Notes under the pieces: generated by a model
What the model was told of the DNA's origin: nothing
The model's input: the letters and a program-made list of their open reading frames with translations, nothing else
Databases searched by the model: none
Shown here: positions 35,519 through 46,260 of the stretch, piece by piece
Numbering within the stretch: position 1 is the first letter of the stretch
How the letters are laid out: each line of letters begins with the position of its first letter
NCBI GenBank assembly: GCA_023101885.1
Contig: JALPQD010000137.1
Span: forward strand, 3,810,071 to 3,874,070
Direction of reading: 5' to 3'
DNA length: 64,000 nucleotides
Origin: Typhlomys cinereus
Taxonomy: Eukaryota > Chordata > Mammalia > Rodentia > Platacanthomyidae
Position numbers and translations under genes: made by a program

Positions 35519-36077
35519 TGTTGGACCCTGAGACCCTCGCCCTAAAATTCACAAAGCAGGCCGGTTCAGGCCCACAGTATAGCCCTTGCTTGTAGTCATT
35601 CAGGCATCCATTGTTTATAGCCATCCAAGCATCCATTGTTAGTCATTGCTTAAAACTATGTACAGCCTTGAGCTTTTTACAGGTATTTCCCCACCCCTTA
35701 AGACCTCCAGCCCTTCAGTTCTGGAAAAGCAAGTTTGCCCAAAGGGGAATTCCATCAATGAAGGTCACCCAGAATGAACAGCCTGCGGTTAAGCAGGTGG
35801 ACTGGAAAGATCACCAAGAGCCAACTCCACCCGAGCTCTTGCCGACCAATGACTGTAAAGGTCATAGAAAATTCCTCAGTTAAGCAACCCCCCCACTCCA
35901 AGACCCCTTAAAAACCCCTTGCCCGAGCTGCTCGGGGCCGCTTCAGTCTTTCCTGCGTGAAAGGTTGCTGGAGCCGCCCGGCGCGTCGTTAAATAAAACC
36001 TCATGCTATTGCAGCAAGAAGGGTCTTGGTCTTTCTCTCGGTGGCCTCGTTCCTGACTGAAAGACGGGGGTCTTTCA
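35519..36077 (+). repeat. 5' LTR of ERV element B
   Basis: 559 bp with TG...CA ends (TGTTGGACCC ... GGTCTTTCA). It contains a CCAAT box (about 35847), a TTAAAA promoter box (about 35907) and poly(A) signal AATAAA (about 35992). It differs from the 3' LTR at three positions only (two in U3 near 35560-35570, one near the end at about 36050). Confidence 0.97.
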
Positions 36078-36080
36078 TTT

Positions 36081-36098
36081 TGGGGGCTCGTCCGGGAT
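36081..36098 (+). other. Primer binding site, tRNA-Pro type
   Basis: The 18 bases tgggggctcgtccgggat match the proline-tRNA primer site used by murine leukaemia-type gammaretroviruses, and lie three bases after the 5' LTR. Confidence 0.95.
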
Positions 36099-39000
36099 TC
36101 GAGACCCCCGAGAGATTGCCCCAACACCGGCCTTGGAGGTATGTGAGCGCTCCTGTCTGTGTTTACTTGTGCTTTGTTTAAGTCTGTGTCTGTTTGTGTT
36201 TGATACTGTGTCTGTTTGTTTCCTCTTATGAGGTTTGGGGCGGTCAGTAACTGTGAGACAGACGTGTCATATCGCAGAGACCGTGAGGGTCCCAGGGGAC
36301 GCTCTGGACTCTCTGTAGGGGAAAGGACAGAAGTGTCCGTTCCCCATCTGGTTTTGTTTAATCTGCTGTCCGTAGTTTGTCTAATCTACAGTCTGTAGTT
36401 TGTCTGATCTGCAGTCTGCAGTATTTGTGTCTTGTCTATCTTGTCTTGAATCACTAAAAGGATATTAGGAAAAGAACCCAAAATCTGAGTGTTGAGGTAG
36501 AAAATTTTGCCTGTGATGATAAAGAGTTACTTCAAATGTTCTAACTTGATTGGTTACTTGGATTTCTTATAATATGTGGGTTTTATGTTTCAAAATAACA
36601 AGCTGTGGCCACTATAAATTTCATTGCACGCTTATGATCACATTTTGTTTTTTGACTCTGTTTACTATTTGGCATGCTCAATTTAAATGCATGTGCATAC
36701 TTAGGAATAAATCATTTTGATAACGTTAAAAGGCCTGAGTACGTACTGACAAAAATATCTTGTTTTATCTTGAAGCTTCACAAAAAGTGGCATTGTGTTT
36801 TTACCTAGGATCTGGTAACATCACTTTTGTAGTTCCTTTAAAAGTTTGTTTTCCCATGAGTAATACCAACATATCTAACAGCCAGAAAAGAAAACTGATT
36901 TCTGAAAAATTCATTGGAATTCCTTCATTCTCCTGGTATGTACGAGTTCCCTTTCTTGGGGACAAATCTGCTTTCTAATTCCCTGTTCCCAGGTGTACTC
37001 CTGTGTTCTGCTATATAATGATTTTTAAGATAAGGTCTACTGCCTCTTTTAAAGGATATTTCTTACAGGATAATTAATGTGAAAACAGCAGGAAACCATC
37101 AAATAGAAAGAAATATATATGTATAGTACGTAGAGGTAAAGAAGGTTTTGGGATGAGATATGTTACTTAGAAAGTTAAAGTATGTGCAGGAGGTTTATGA
37201 GTTGGTTACTTAAAAGAATGTTAAAGTATGTTGTGAAGGTTTGTGGGATGTAGAGTTATGAGAAGACTGAAAATAAGAGATGATGGTTAAAGAAAATATT
37301 ATTTGTTATGTTTCTTCCATGTTATAAAACAAAAGATATTGAGCCTCAGAAATTAGAAATTAAGAATTAAGCTTCATGTATTCAAATGTATTTCAGTTGT
37401 CTGTTTAAAGCAGAAAATTGGTTACTTCTAAAATCCCAACTTCTCAAGGACAGTAGGAATCTTACCAGTGGGGTCATAAATGAGAAGTCTGAGACCAGGG
37501 CCCTTCCTGCCCCCAGGGAGGTGGCCAGCAGAAGCTGAGGCCCTGCCTCAGCTGCAGCTTGGAACAGACTCAAGGCCAACTAGGGAATTTCTCTAAATCT
37601 TGGACTTTACGGATAAAGAGACTGTGCTAAACCAACCTCTGCTCACCTTTTGGAGCAGACCTCTCTTGGAGGGGGAGGAAAAGGGCACCTACAAAATGGG
37701 GGAGGGAATGTTTTAACCTCTGTATGAATGTGTGAGTGAGTGTCGGCCTGAGGTGGGAAACCTGTAACACCTCTGGCTCGAGTTTGTAGTCCCACGGTGA
37801 GATCCCTAAGATCTCTTAAAGCCACGGGATTCGATTGGGCCAGTTCTGTGTTTCCATGGTGATAACATACGGTCTAGGGTGGGATCTGATTAGAATCACA
37901 AGTCACGAAACCGCTGAACCCACTATGGCCAAGTTATCACCCATGACTCTGCAAAGAGTGTGGCCAGACTGGTACTTGAATGATCTCTCCTGGAGGGATT
38001 CCCAACCTTTGTCTGTCTGCGTCGTGTGGTGGGGATCAATGTGACTCTAGCTCTTGGTCTACGTAGTACAGTGGGGATCAATGTAACTTTAGCTTTTGTT
38101 AGTCAATGGAAGGGAATTCCTAAAAATGTTTGCCCTGAAGGAAAGTGTTTCAAGTCTGAGACAATGACTATGCTGTTTAAATAGCATAGGGAATACAGGA
38201 AGCTTCAGGCATGTGTGGACCATGGACTCTCCCCTTTTAGTGTCATCGGGTGGGGCTCTGGTGGCGTTGGGTGGAGTGCTGCCCTCCCCAGACCACACAC
38301 GGGCAGTGTCAGTGGATGTCTTTGCTGACAACACTGTGTATAGTGATTATCAGAACTCTGCTAAGCCACGCGTCCTTTCCTCAAGTCCAGGTTCACTAAT
38401 TGAAGCCAAAAGAGAGAGATTTCCCCTTCCTATGTCCAGGGACTATCTAGAAATTGTGAATGCTTAGTTCTACCAACCTAAAAGAGGGTCAAGTCATAGC
38501 ATATTCTCAGACATGCCCTGTATACATCTTAAACAAGAGATGATCCCAGGAAGATCTTTAAGTTATACTACCATCCAACTAGACAAACAAATGACAGAAA
38601 GTTGAGAGACTATAGAGCTGTACCAAAAGTACCAGCTAGTAACTCAGGAAAAGCTTTGCCTCCCAATGCCCTCAAGACTAAGGTGAAACAGACAGGAATT
38701 TCATTTAGCTTCCATGTCAGCCAAAGTCCTCATCTGTCAGGGGGAAGTAAACTCTCATGTGGAGGACAATAGGGCTCTCATCTGTTGAGGGAAATAGGTC
38801 CCCATCATCTGTAAGGGAGAGGTTGGCACCATCAGGAAGCTTTCATTTCTGTCTTGTAGGTAGAATCCTTTGTTTCTGTTTGTCCTAGGACCTTAAAAAT
38901 AGGACAGGTGACCTAGGACTTAGTATAAAAAAAGAAAGAGAAAGAACCAGAAAGCAAAGAAATCAGAACTTGACATTTGCCTTAGGGGATAGGTTAAACA

Positions 39001-40009
39001 GGCACCCCAAGCAGATCAACCCAGGACCCCTCCCGACAGGGGAAAGGTGGAAAAAGATGCTTCGAATATGACCAGACTGGGCGCTTTGAGACTGTTGTGA
39101 GCACAGAAAGCTTTCATGTGGCCTATGTCCCAACTAAGGGAATTTCCACTGGAGGAAGATTGCCCCCTGAACCTCAGGGCCCAGGGGTCGAGCGAGTTCT
39201 CTGGTGGAGACCAATGAAATGGCCTGAAGCTCTTAGCTTCCCTCTGATGGGAAAAAGGAGTTTGCCACTGATATCCAGCAAAAGGAAGCCCAAAAGTGCC
39301 AGGTTGAGCATCTCGTGAGAACCTTGGGTTTAACATGCAAATGGGAAGCCTCTTTGTTTCTATGTTAATAGACAAGGGAGCACAAAATTCTAGTGCTCAA
39401 CTTCCTTCCTAGGCTTTTGTCAACTTTTGATTTTACTAAAATGTTTAAGATCAGGAAAATGACAGGCTCATTGCACTCACAAAGTAACTACTGAGATTCC
39501 TTATATGCTTAATAGTGATGCTTTTTAGGCATTCCTTTGTTTACATGCCTGAGTGCCCGAATATTCAAGGTTTAGGCTTAATAGAATAAAATAGTTTAGC
39601 ACTGTTATAAAGTCATCCACGTGGCTCTGGTTTTAGACGCACCAAAGGTATTAAAAGAGAAAATCATGGGTTACAGAAAATGCCAGATAGCATGTAACAA
39701 AAGTCTGCAGTTTAAAGACCCTAAATGCTGCATCCTTATCCAACCATTCTGATGGATAAGATTCCAACCTGATAAGATATTATCTCAAGGAAACATTTTC
39801 TGGAGAAAAGACATGGCTTTATTTAGGAGAAATAAAAAACATAGAAATTGTCAGGTCTTGGTGTTTCTTCCCAGTTCAGGCCTAAAGCCTGTTCCCTGGG
39901 GAAGGTCACTGTAACCCCATGGGCAGGTGCTAGGAATTTCTTGGTATGTCACAATAACGCCCAGGGACAGGTGCTAAACATTCTTTCCTAGGTAATTTAC
40001 ATTTTGCCC

Positions 40010-40649
40010 CGGGCTGGCGTGAGCCCCCAGACCGAGCCAGCCTAGACCCCTTCTGCCCCTGCCGCACCCCTCTCCACCCTGGCCACAGGGGTTTGGGCTC
40101 CATGGTTGTTGACCTCCTCTACTAGAGAGATTAAGAAAACTGGAGTGGTGTTTGACGCCAGCTTGTTCCTGCTGCTTTCCTTGACAGTATTCAGCATTGT
40201 GAGTGTGACGGCCTACATTGCCTTGGCCCCGCTCTCTGTGACTATCAGCTTTAGAGTATATAAGGGTATGACCCAAGCAATCCAGAAATCAGATAAAGGC
40301 CACCCATTCAGGGCATATTTGGAATCTAATGTTGCTAGATCCGAGGAATTGATTCTGCTCTCAGTCATGTGAATTGCACCATAAAAGAACTCAGGTGCCT
40401 TTTCTTAGTTGATGATTTAGTTGATTCTCTGAAGTTTGCAGTGTTAATATGGGTGTTTACTTATGTTGGTGCCTTGTTCAACGGTCTGACACCACTGATT
40501 TTAGCTGATTTCACTCGTCGGTATTCCTGTTATTTATGACTGACATCCCAAGTGCAGATAGATCATTACCTAGGACTTGCAAGCAAGAATGTTAAAGATG
40601 CTATGCCTAAAATCCAAGCAAAACTCCTGGATTGAAGCACAAAGCAGAA
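40010..40649 (+). pseudogene. RTN4: RTN4 (Nogo-B type) mRNA fragment captured in ERV B
   Basis: A spliced copy of reticulon-4. It starts in the proline-rich first exon (VSPQTEP with a TAG at 40043 where the tryptophan codon is expected), passes directly into VVDLLY and the reticulon homology domain (IKKTGVVF, SLFLLLSLTVFSIVSVTAYI, TISFRVYKG, AIQKSDKGHPFRAYLES), and ends at the last codons (KIQAK, then a shifted GLKRKAE-equivalent at 40632-40649). Joining of exon 1 to the homology domain is the Nogo-B splice form. A 16 bp deletion near 40352 and other changes break the frame. No RTN4 3' UTR or mRNA poly(A) tail follows: homology stops at the stop codon and ERV-type sequence resumes at about 40660. 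RTN4 normally shapes tubular ER; this copy cannot encode it. Confidence 0.92.
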
Positions 40650-40659
40650 AAATAAAAAG

Positions 40660-41430
40660 ATGCTATCATAGGAATAATTATTCTTTTAATAATTATATTG
40701 CTTAAGCCCATGCTGGGACTTATAAAATGTTGGGGACACATAGTTAATTGTAAAATATGTTCCTTACTGAAATCAAAAGGAGCTCAATCTTTCTCTGTAT
40801 ATATAAAAAAAAATTGCAGTCTCTGTTACAAGTATGTGGGCTCAGCCTCTTGGCTATCTGGTGCAGCAATATAGACTGGCTAGATTTGGAAATACTGAGA
40901 GAATATTTATGTTAAGTGCCATTATCCTCAAGCAATGGGATAGGATCTTGAAAAAAATTGTCCTTCCTAAAAGTAAAGCTGTCACAGAAGTTACAGTAAA
41001 CGGGTCCAGATTCACTAAGCCAAGAGAGTTGTTTTTGTTCTCCATTCTGCTGACTCCTTGCCTCACCTGATCCAGGGGAGCCCTGGTCTCGAGGCTGCAG
41101 CTCTGGCCTGAGGCACCCAAGAAAGACAGTTTATGCTATAGAATTAAAACCAGAGACATAGGTTGGCAAAAAGTTTAATAAAGTTTTTCCCTTGTCCTAA
41201 AAGGTTGCCTAAAGTTAAACTCAGTGCTTGACAGAGAGAAAAAGCAATGGCAAACTTAAGAAGTAAACTAAGAAAAACAGCAAAACTCCAGGTGTAGCTC
41301 CAGAGCAGCTCCATTAGCTAATCAATGCTGGCTTTTCATTTAGATCAGAGAAATGGTGCTACATCTCTTTGGTCCCCCAAAAGAAAAAGACTTATGTTGC
41401 TTTATTTTTCAGAATAAAAAAGGAGGATAA
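40660..41430 (+). other. ERV B segment: relic of an A/C-type 3' end plus unassigned sequence
   Basis: At 40670-40790 the phrases ttcttttaataattatattg and gttaattgtaaaatatg match the extreme 3' interior of elements A and C (15575 and 15890; 59100 and 59415), with about 250 bp missing between. The following 600 bp (40800-41430) has no match that I can see in A or C and no recognisable protein. Confidence 0.6.
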
Positions 41431-42049
41431 TTTAGATTGCTCTGTACAAAGAATCAGTTCGCATTGTTTTGGACAGGTTTTAAAATATGATCTACAGTAG
41501 CCAGAGGAAAAAGGTCTCCTTGGTTTTTACACCTTGTAAATGTGTTCTTTTACTAACTCCTGCTTGCTTGTACCCACAGCAAGACTGCTGAGCTTGTTCG
41601 GTTTATCTCATGTGCCTTCCCAATTACAATGATCTGGTCCTTCTATAGATTCTGGAGACTCAATTTGCCTGTGTTTTGTCTCTTTTAGACCAACCTTGAG
41701 GTAATAAAGCCATCTATCAAAGACCTCTAGACCAACCCAGCATTTCATAGATGAGAATGTCAGACTGCTCTTATTTCCTTCGCCCCGATTCAGCAGGAAG
41801 CAGCCAGATCGAATCATCGCCCTTTATTCCCAGAGCAGTCTGAATTCTCAAATAGGTTTATGGGAAGTGAGGCAGGATTAGAGCAGCTATGCTGGGATGG
41901 GTCTCTCAAGGTCTTTGGAATTCTGAAGAGACGTCCCCTACTGCTGGAATCGCCTGGAAGGAACACCCCTGCTGAAAAACTGACTCCAATTCTCCCAGAA
42001 ATTTACCACGAGAACTGTGACTAACACTCCATGATTGGAGTGTGCCTAT

Positions 42050-42062
42050 AGAAAAGGGGGGA
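42050..42062 (+). other. Polypurine tract of ERV B
   Basis: The run agaaaaggggggaa precedes the 3' LTR, the usual position for the plus-strand primer of reverse transcription. Confidence 0.9.
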
Positions 42063-42063
42063 A

Positions 42064-42622
42064 TGTTGGACCCTGAGACCCTCGCCCTAAAATTCACAAA
42101 GCAGGCTGGTTCAAGCCCACAGTATAGCCCTTGCTTGTAGTCATTCAGGCATCCATTGTTTATAGCCATCCAAGCATCCATTGTTAGTCATTGCTTAAAA
42201 CTATGTACAGCCTTGAGCTTTTTACAGGTATTTCCCCACCCCTTAAGACCTCCAGCCCTTCAGTTCTGGAAAAGCAAGTTTGCCCAAAGGGGAATTCCAT
42301 CAATGAAGGTCACCCAGAATGAACAGCCTGCGGTTAAGCAGGTGGACTGGAAAGATCACCAAGAGCCAACTCCACCCGAGCTCTTGCCGACCAATGACTG
42401 TAAAGGTCATAGAAAATTCCTCAGTTAAGCAACCCCCCCACTCCAAGACCCCTTAAAAACCCCTTGCCCGAGCTGCTCGGGGCCGCTTCAGTCTTTCCTG
42501 CGTGAAAGGTTGCTGGAGCCGCCCGGCGCGTCGTTAAATAAAACCTCATGCTATTGCAGCAAGAAGGGTCTTGGTCTTTCTCTCGGTGGCCTCCTTCCTG
42601 ACTGAAAGACGGGGGTCTTTCA
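42064..42622 (+). repeat. 3' LTR of ERV element B
   Basis: 559 bp, the same length as the 5' LTR and identical apart from three substitutions. Confidence 0.97.
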
Positions 42623-44796
42623 TGTGCACACGTCCACATGAACAGGCACCACCCATGCGCACACACACATGCTCATGCAACACACGCTCACATACACACG
42701 CATGCTCCTTGAAAGAAAGAAGCACTCTCCAGGTCCAAGACCTCCCCAGGTTCTCTTACAAATCTTGCCAAGAGCTGGTCTTGGGGTTCTAGCCGTCCTC
42801 GTCCCCATGGCCCACAGCTTCCAGAGGGACAACCCAGAGAGCAGAGGGATGGGGACACCCCACCCCAGTCAGCTGTCTCCTTGCCTTGTCCTTTCAGGAT
42901 AAGGGTATCCAGGCCTCACATCTGAGATGGACATTCTTTCAGCTCTGGTGGCTCACCGAGACTGACAGGGCCAGAGAAGCAGGTGCGAGTACTGCCCCGA
43001 CAGTTGATCAGGACAGACTGGACCCCCTCCCCCCAGGACAGGGTCTCTCCTGGACCTGGTCTCTCCTAGACCCGCCCCTCCTGCAAGGTGGGGTCTCTCC
43101 TCTCTCTAATAGGCATTTTTTTTTTAAACTAAAATGACTCAAAAGAAGTCAAGAACCAGTTGTTTTTTTAAGTAGTTTATTTACCGAGTTGAAGAGATAG
43201 ATCGCAGGTTGCAGGCACAGGGAAGTCAGGGCAGAGACAACTTTGAGCAGTCAGCTTGCTCCTCCCACATGGGGGTCCCAGGGATTGAACTCGACTCTCC
43301 AGATTCATGACCTTTGCCTCAAAGGACGCGACTTTGGATGTGCAAATCCCCTGTAACACGCCAGGGGTGTGGTGACAGGCCTGCCAATCCCAACTCAGAG
43401 ATGAGTGAGAACAAGCTGGCTGGCTGCACTAGCTCTCCTGGCAGCTCTGGGTGGCATCAGCTACCCACCCTCAAAAGAGCGTCAGGAGAGCGAGAGTGTT
43501 CCTGGTGTCGACTTTGGGCTTCCACACATCCATATGCACTCATGTACACGCACACTCTCAATGCATGGAAACAGAGCTGGTTGCATACGGAGATGTTTAC
43601 TTGCTGGGTCCTTTGGCAAATCTGCACTTACATTATTGAGGCGTTAGCAAATGTTTTCCTGCCAGGAAGGAATGCAGGCGTAGTTCACGTGCTACCTCCT
43701 TGCCAACACTGCGCATTCTAATGTGCATGCGATGCTATCTTATTTGATTTAAATTTGCAATGAAGTGATGCTTAATGATAAAAAGGAAATAAATAATCTT
43801 AAAAAAAAAAAGAAGAATGAGAACAGTTGGAGGGGGGCCACCTTCCAGAAAAAAGTTATAGACCTGAAGAGGAGATATTTTATGAGATGTTGGGGAGATG
43901 ATACTGTGGTTATGAGAGCTTGCAGCACAAGCACATGGACCCAAGTTCAAATCCTCAGAACACAGGCAAAAAAGTCTGAGCCTCTGCACTCACAAATGTG
44001 CATGAGTGTACCTGCTTGTGTGCGCATGTGCGATGCACACAATAGCACCACAAATGCTTTGCTGGTGCTTTTTTTTTCCCCTGGGACACGGCCTCATGGA
44101 TCCCAGGTTACCTCAGTTCACTAGGTAGCCGAGGATGCCCCTGACCTCCCCATCCTCCTGGCTCCACCTCGCAGTGCAGGAACATGCCCCACGTCTGCTC
44201 TCCGAGTGGCTGGGGATGGAGCCCAGACCCCCTAACCCCAAATGCTGGGTCAACTCTGCCACCTACCTGGCTTTGCAACTTGTCACCTTGCTCTGGTGGT
44301 GACACTATCAGATCCCCAGGCAGCAACTTTCACCCCCAAACTCCTCTCTTCTTCAGCTTCCCAAAGGACTTCTGCGCCTTCTGTTTGGAGTGTGCCAGGC
44401 ATAGGCGCATGGCAGGCAGACCCTCCAATCTGGGTGGCTAACACCAACAGGGGTTGATGGGGGCTGATGGGACCTGGGGCTCGGACACCGCTGATTTTTC
44501 CCCCCAAAATGGAGCCAGCTCCCAAGTCCTTCCTGAGACCGGAGGCTCTGTGCAGGCATGGTCTTCCCACAAGGTCCTTCTCCTTGGCTTGGGGCTCCTT
44601 CCCTCCATGCCCCCTCCATGCCCCTCTTTCTCTGGTCGGCTCCCCACAGCAGTTCCTTCCCACCTTTCCCACAATCTGCTGACTATTCGCTGCTTCTGCC
44701 TTGTCCCAAGTCCCCAAGTGTCATGAACTCGCTCAGGGTCTAGCAAATAGAAAGGATGGGCTACATTCATTTTTAACATCTGTTCTCGAGGATTGC

Positions 44797-45005
44797 AGAG
44801 ATGGCTCAGAATTTAATACTCTGCCTCTCAAGCACAGAGTCTTGAGTTCCAATCTCCGATCCTAAGGAGATGGGGAGGAAGCCAGGTGGAGCCTGGGAAA
44901 CTCCAGAGCAAAGGAGGCAGCACAATGCGGGATGGTCGCCAAACTCACCTGTGGGGCTCCCCTGCCCCACATACAGTGGCACATACAGTGCTTGATACAT
45001 ACTTG
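44797..45005 (+). mobile_element. Older B2-like SINE
   Basis: Diverged head gattgcagagatggctcaga, B box region 'gagtcttgagttccaatctc', body 'gagcctgggaaactccagag'. Confidence 0.7.
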
Positions 45006-45021
45006 CAATAACAAAATAAAA

Positions 45022-45105
45022 AATGGGGCTGTGGTTCAGTGGCTTCATATACTCCAGCAATGCAGCAGTAAAACCCTGGGTTCCAGTCTCAATGTCACAC
45101 AAACA
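45022..45105 (+). mobile_element. ID-like SINE fragment
   Basis: Starts aaatggggctgtggttcagt and contains 'accctgggttccagtctcaa', an alanine-tRNA-like ID core. The A-rich tail normally following ID is absent. Confidence 0.6.
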
Positions 45106-45284
45106 GAGCCTTAGAGTCCACATGCCTGGCAACCCAGCACTGGGGAGGATGGAGAGAGAAAACGGAAGGAGTGGGAATTAAAAAGAGGAGAAACAGCAGT
45201 AGAAAGAGGAGGAAAAAGAAGAGGGAAAGGAAGTAGAGAAAGAAGGGAAGGGAGAGAAAGAAAGAAAAGGAAGAAGAGGGCTAG

Positions 45285-45560
45285 GGAGAGAGCTCAGGAT
45301 TAACCCTGTGCCACACAAGCACAAGGACCTGAGTTCGGATCCCGGATCCACGTTAAAAAAAACAAAACAGGTGGAAATGGCAGCGGCCTGTCCTGGCCCC
45401 TGGCGTCACACCCAGTACCCCCTGACACACAGACACACAGACACATGCATACCTGTGCAAGAAAAAAAGAAAAGGTGGAGGAGGAGGAGGAGCCAGAAGA
45501 GAAAGAAGGGAAGAGAAAGAGAAGGGAGGGGAGACGAGAGAAGGGAGGGAGGGCGAGGAT
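45285..45560 (+). mobile_element. Older SINE followed by GA-rich repeat
   Basis: Head gagggctagggagagagctc, 'gacctgagttcggatcccgg', 'aggtggaaatggcagcggcc', ending near 45455. A purine-rich GGAGGA/GAAG tract runs to 45560; a second purine tract lies at 45150-45280. Confidence 0.75.
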
Positions 45561-45639
45561 CAAGAGTTCCCAGTAGCTCTCGGTAACTCACTAAGTTTGA
45601 GACCAAGCTGAGCTAAGGGGACCCCTGTCTCAAAAGGAA

Positions 45640-46260
45640 GCAATGCCAGAAGAAAGGGTCCTCCACGCAGGACCAGCACCCCACCAAGTCGTTTTTCTCT
45701 TGAAGGTTCTCCATCGCCCCAGCTCGGCTCCGTCCCACATCTGCATCCCAAACTTCTGGTGCACCCTCGTGCCGCAACCCCCGGGTCAGTCCTCCTCCGG
45801 GCGTCCCGGGCCCGGGGCTCCCCGTTCCCCGAGGCACTGCCCCCTCCCCGCCGCGCTCCCTCCCCGCGGCGCCCTCCCTCCCGCCGGGTCCCCAATCCCG
45901 CGGCGCTCCCTCCCGTGTCCCCCGCGGCGCCCTGGGGCAGCACCTGGCCTGCGCCTCGTCCAGGCTCTGCTCGGTGATGGCCATGATCCGCTGCAGGACG
46001 TCGCTCGTATCGGGGCGGCGTGGGACAGGCAGCGGAGGCGGCGCGGGCGGTGCGGGGCGCGACTGGGCGGCCATGGGCAGCAGGGCCAAGGGGCGCCGAC
46101 CAGCAGCGGGGTCCTGCCGGAGCGCTCGTGCCAAGTCGGCCGCCAACCGCCGCGGCCCGGGTGAGGCGCGCGGGATCCATGCCCTCTCTGCGGCCGCTGG
46201 CCAACAGCCGCAGCGCGCCGCCCGCGGGCCCGCTCCCACCCGCTGAGCCCCGCCCTCACC
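45640..46260 (-). promoter_or_regulatory. CpG-rich promoter and first-exon region of PBX4
   Basis: GC content and CpG density rise sharply here compared with the rest of the window (for example gcgcgggcggtgcggggcgc at 46041-46060). It covers the first coding exon, the 5' UTR at about 46075-46260 and the start of intron 1. There is no TATA box near the ATG, as expected for a CpG-island promoter. A LINE-1 begins at 46294, so native upstream sequence resumes only at about 51885. Confidence 0.8.
45944..46074 (-). CDS. PBX4: PBX4 coding exon 1
   Basis: Starts with ATG at 46074 and encodes MAAQSRPAPPAPPPLPVPRR followed by PDTSDVLQRIMAITEQSLDE AQA, residues 1-43. The DTSDVLQ.IMAIT.QSLDEAQAR segment is characteristic of all PBX proteins, and the short proline-rich leader starting MAA is the PBX4 form. 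The donor is AG|GTGCTG at 45943; the two trailing bases join exon 2. It is the first of the eight exons expected for PBX4. PBX4 is a TALE homeodomain transcription factor, strongly expressed in testis in other mammals (family knowledge). Confidence 0.98.

Larger units (their letters stand above)
35519..42622 (+). mobile_element. ERV element B, young chimeric non-autonomous gammaretrovirus-like element
   Basis: A complete provirus-like structure: 5' LTR (35519-36077), proline-tRNA primer site (36081-36098), a gammaretroviral type leader to about 36490, an interior of 5.6 kb, polypurine tract (42050-42062) and 3' LTR (42064-42622). The flanking four bases are ggtg and tgtg, a near-match to a 4 bp target duplication. 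No gag, pol or env open frame exists. From about 36500 to 39540 and again from 41430 to 41940 the interior is homologous to elements A and C, which have different LTRs. Between these blocks lie an RTN4 mRNA fragment and unassigned sequence. It is in PBX4 intron 1, antisense to the gene. Confidence 0.93.
42623..45600 (-). other. PBX4 intron 1, 5' part
   Basis: No exon is seen. It contains a reverse B3-like fragment (43180-43320), an old SINE remnant and a B1-like fragment (about 43890-44200), and short microsatellites. Confidence 0.6.

Noticed and set aside
35611..35883. 90-codon open frame repeated exactly at 42156-42428
   Set aside because: It lies within the U3 of the two LTRs of element B; the identity reflects LTR duplication, and no retroviral accessory protein is recognised in it.
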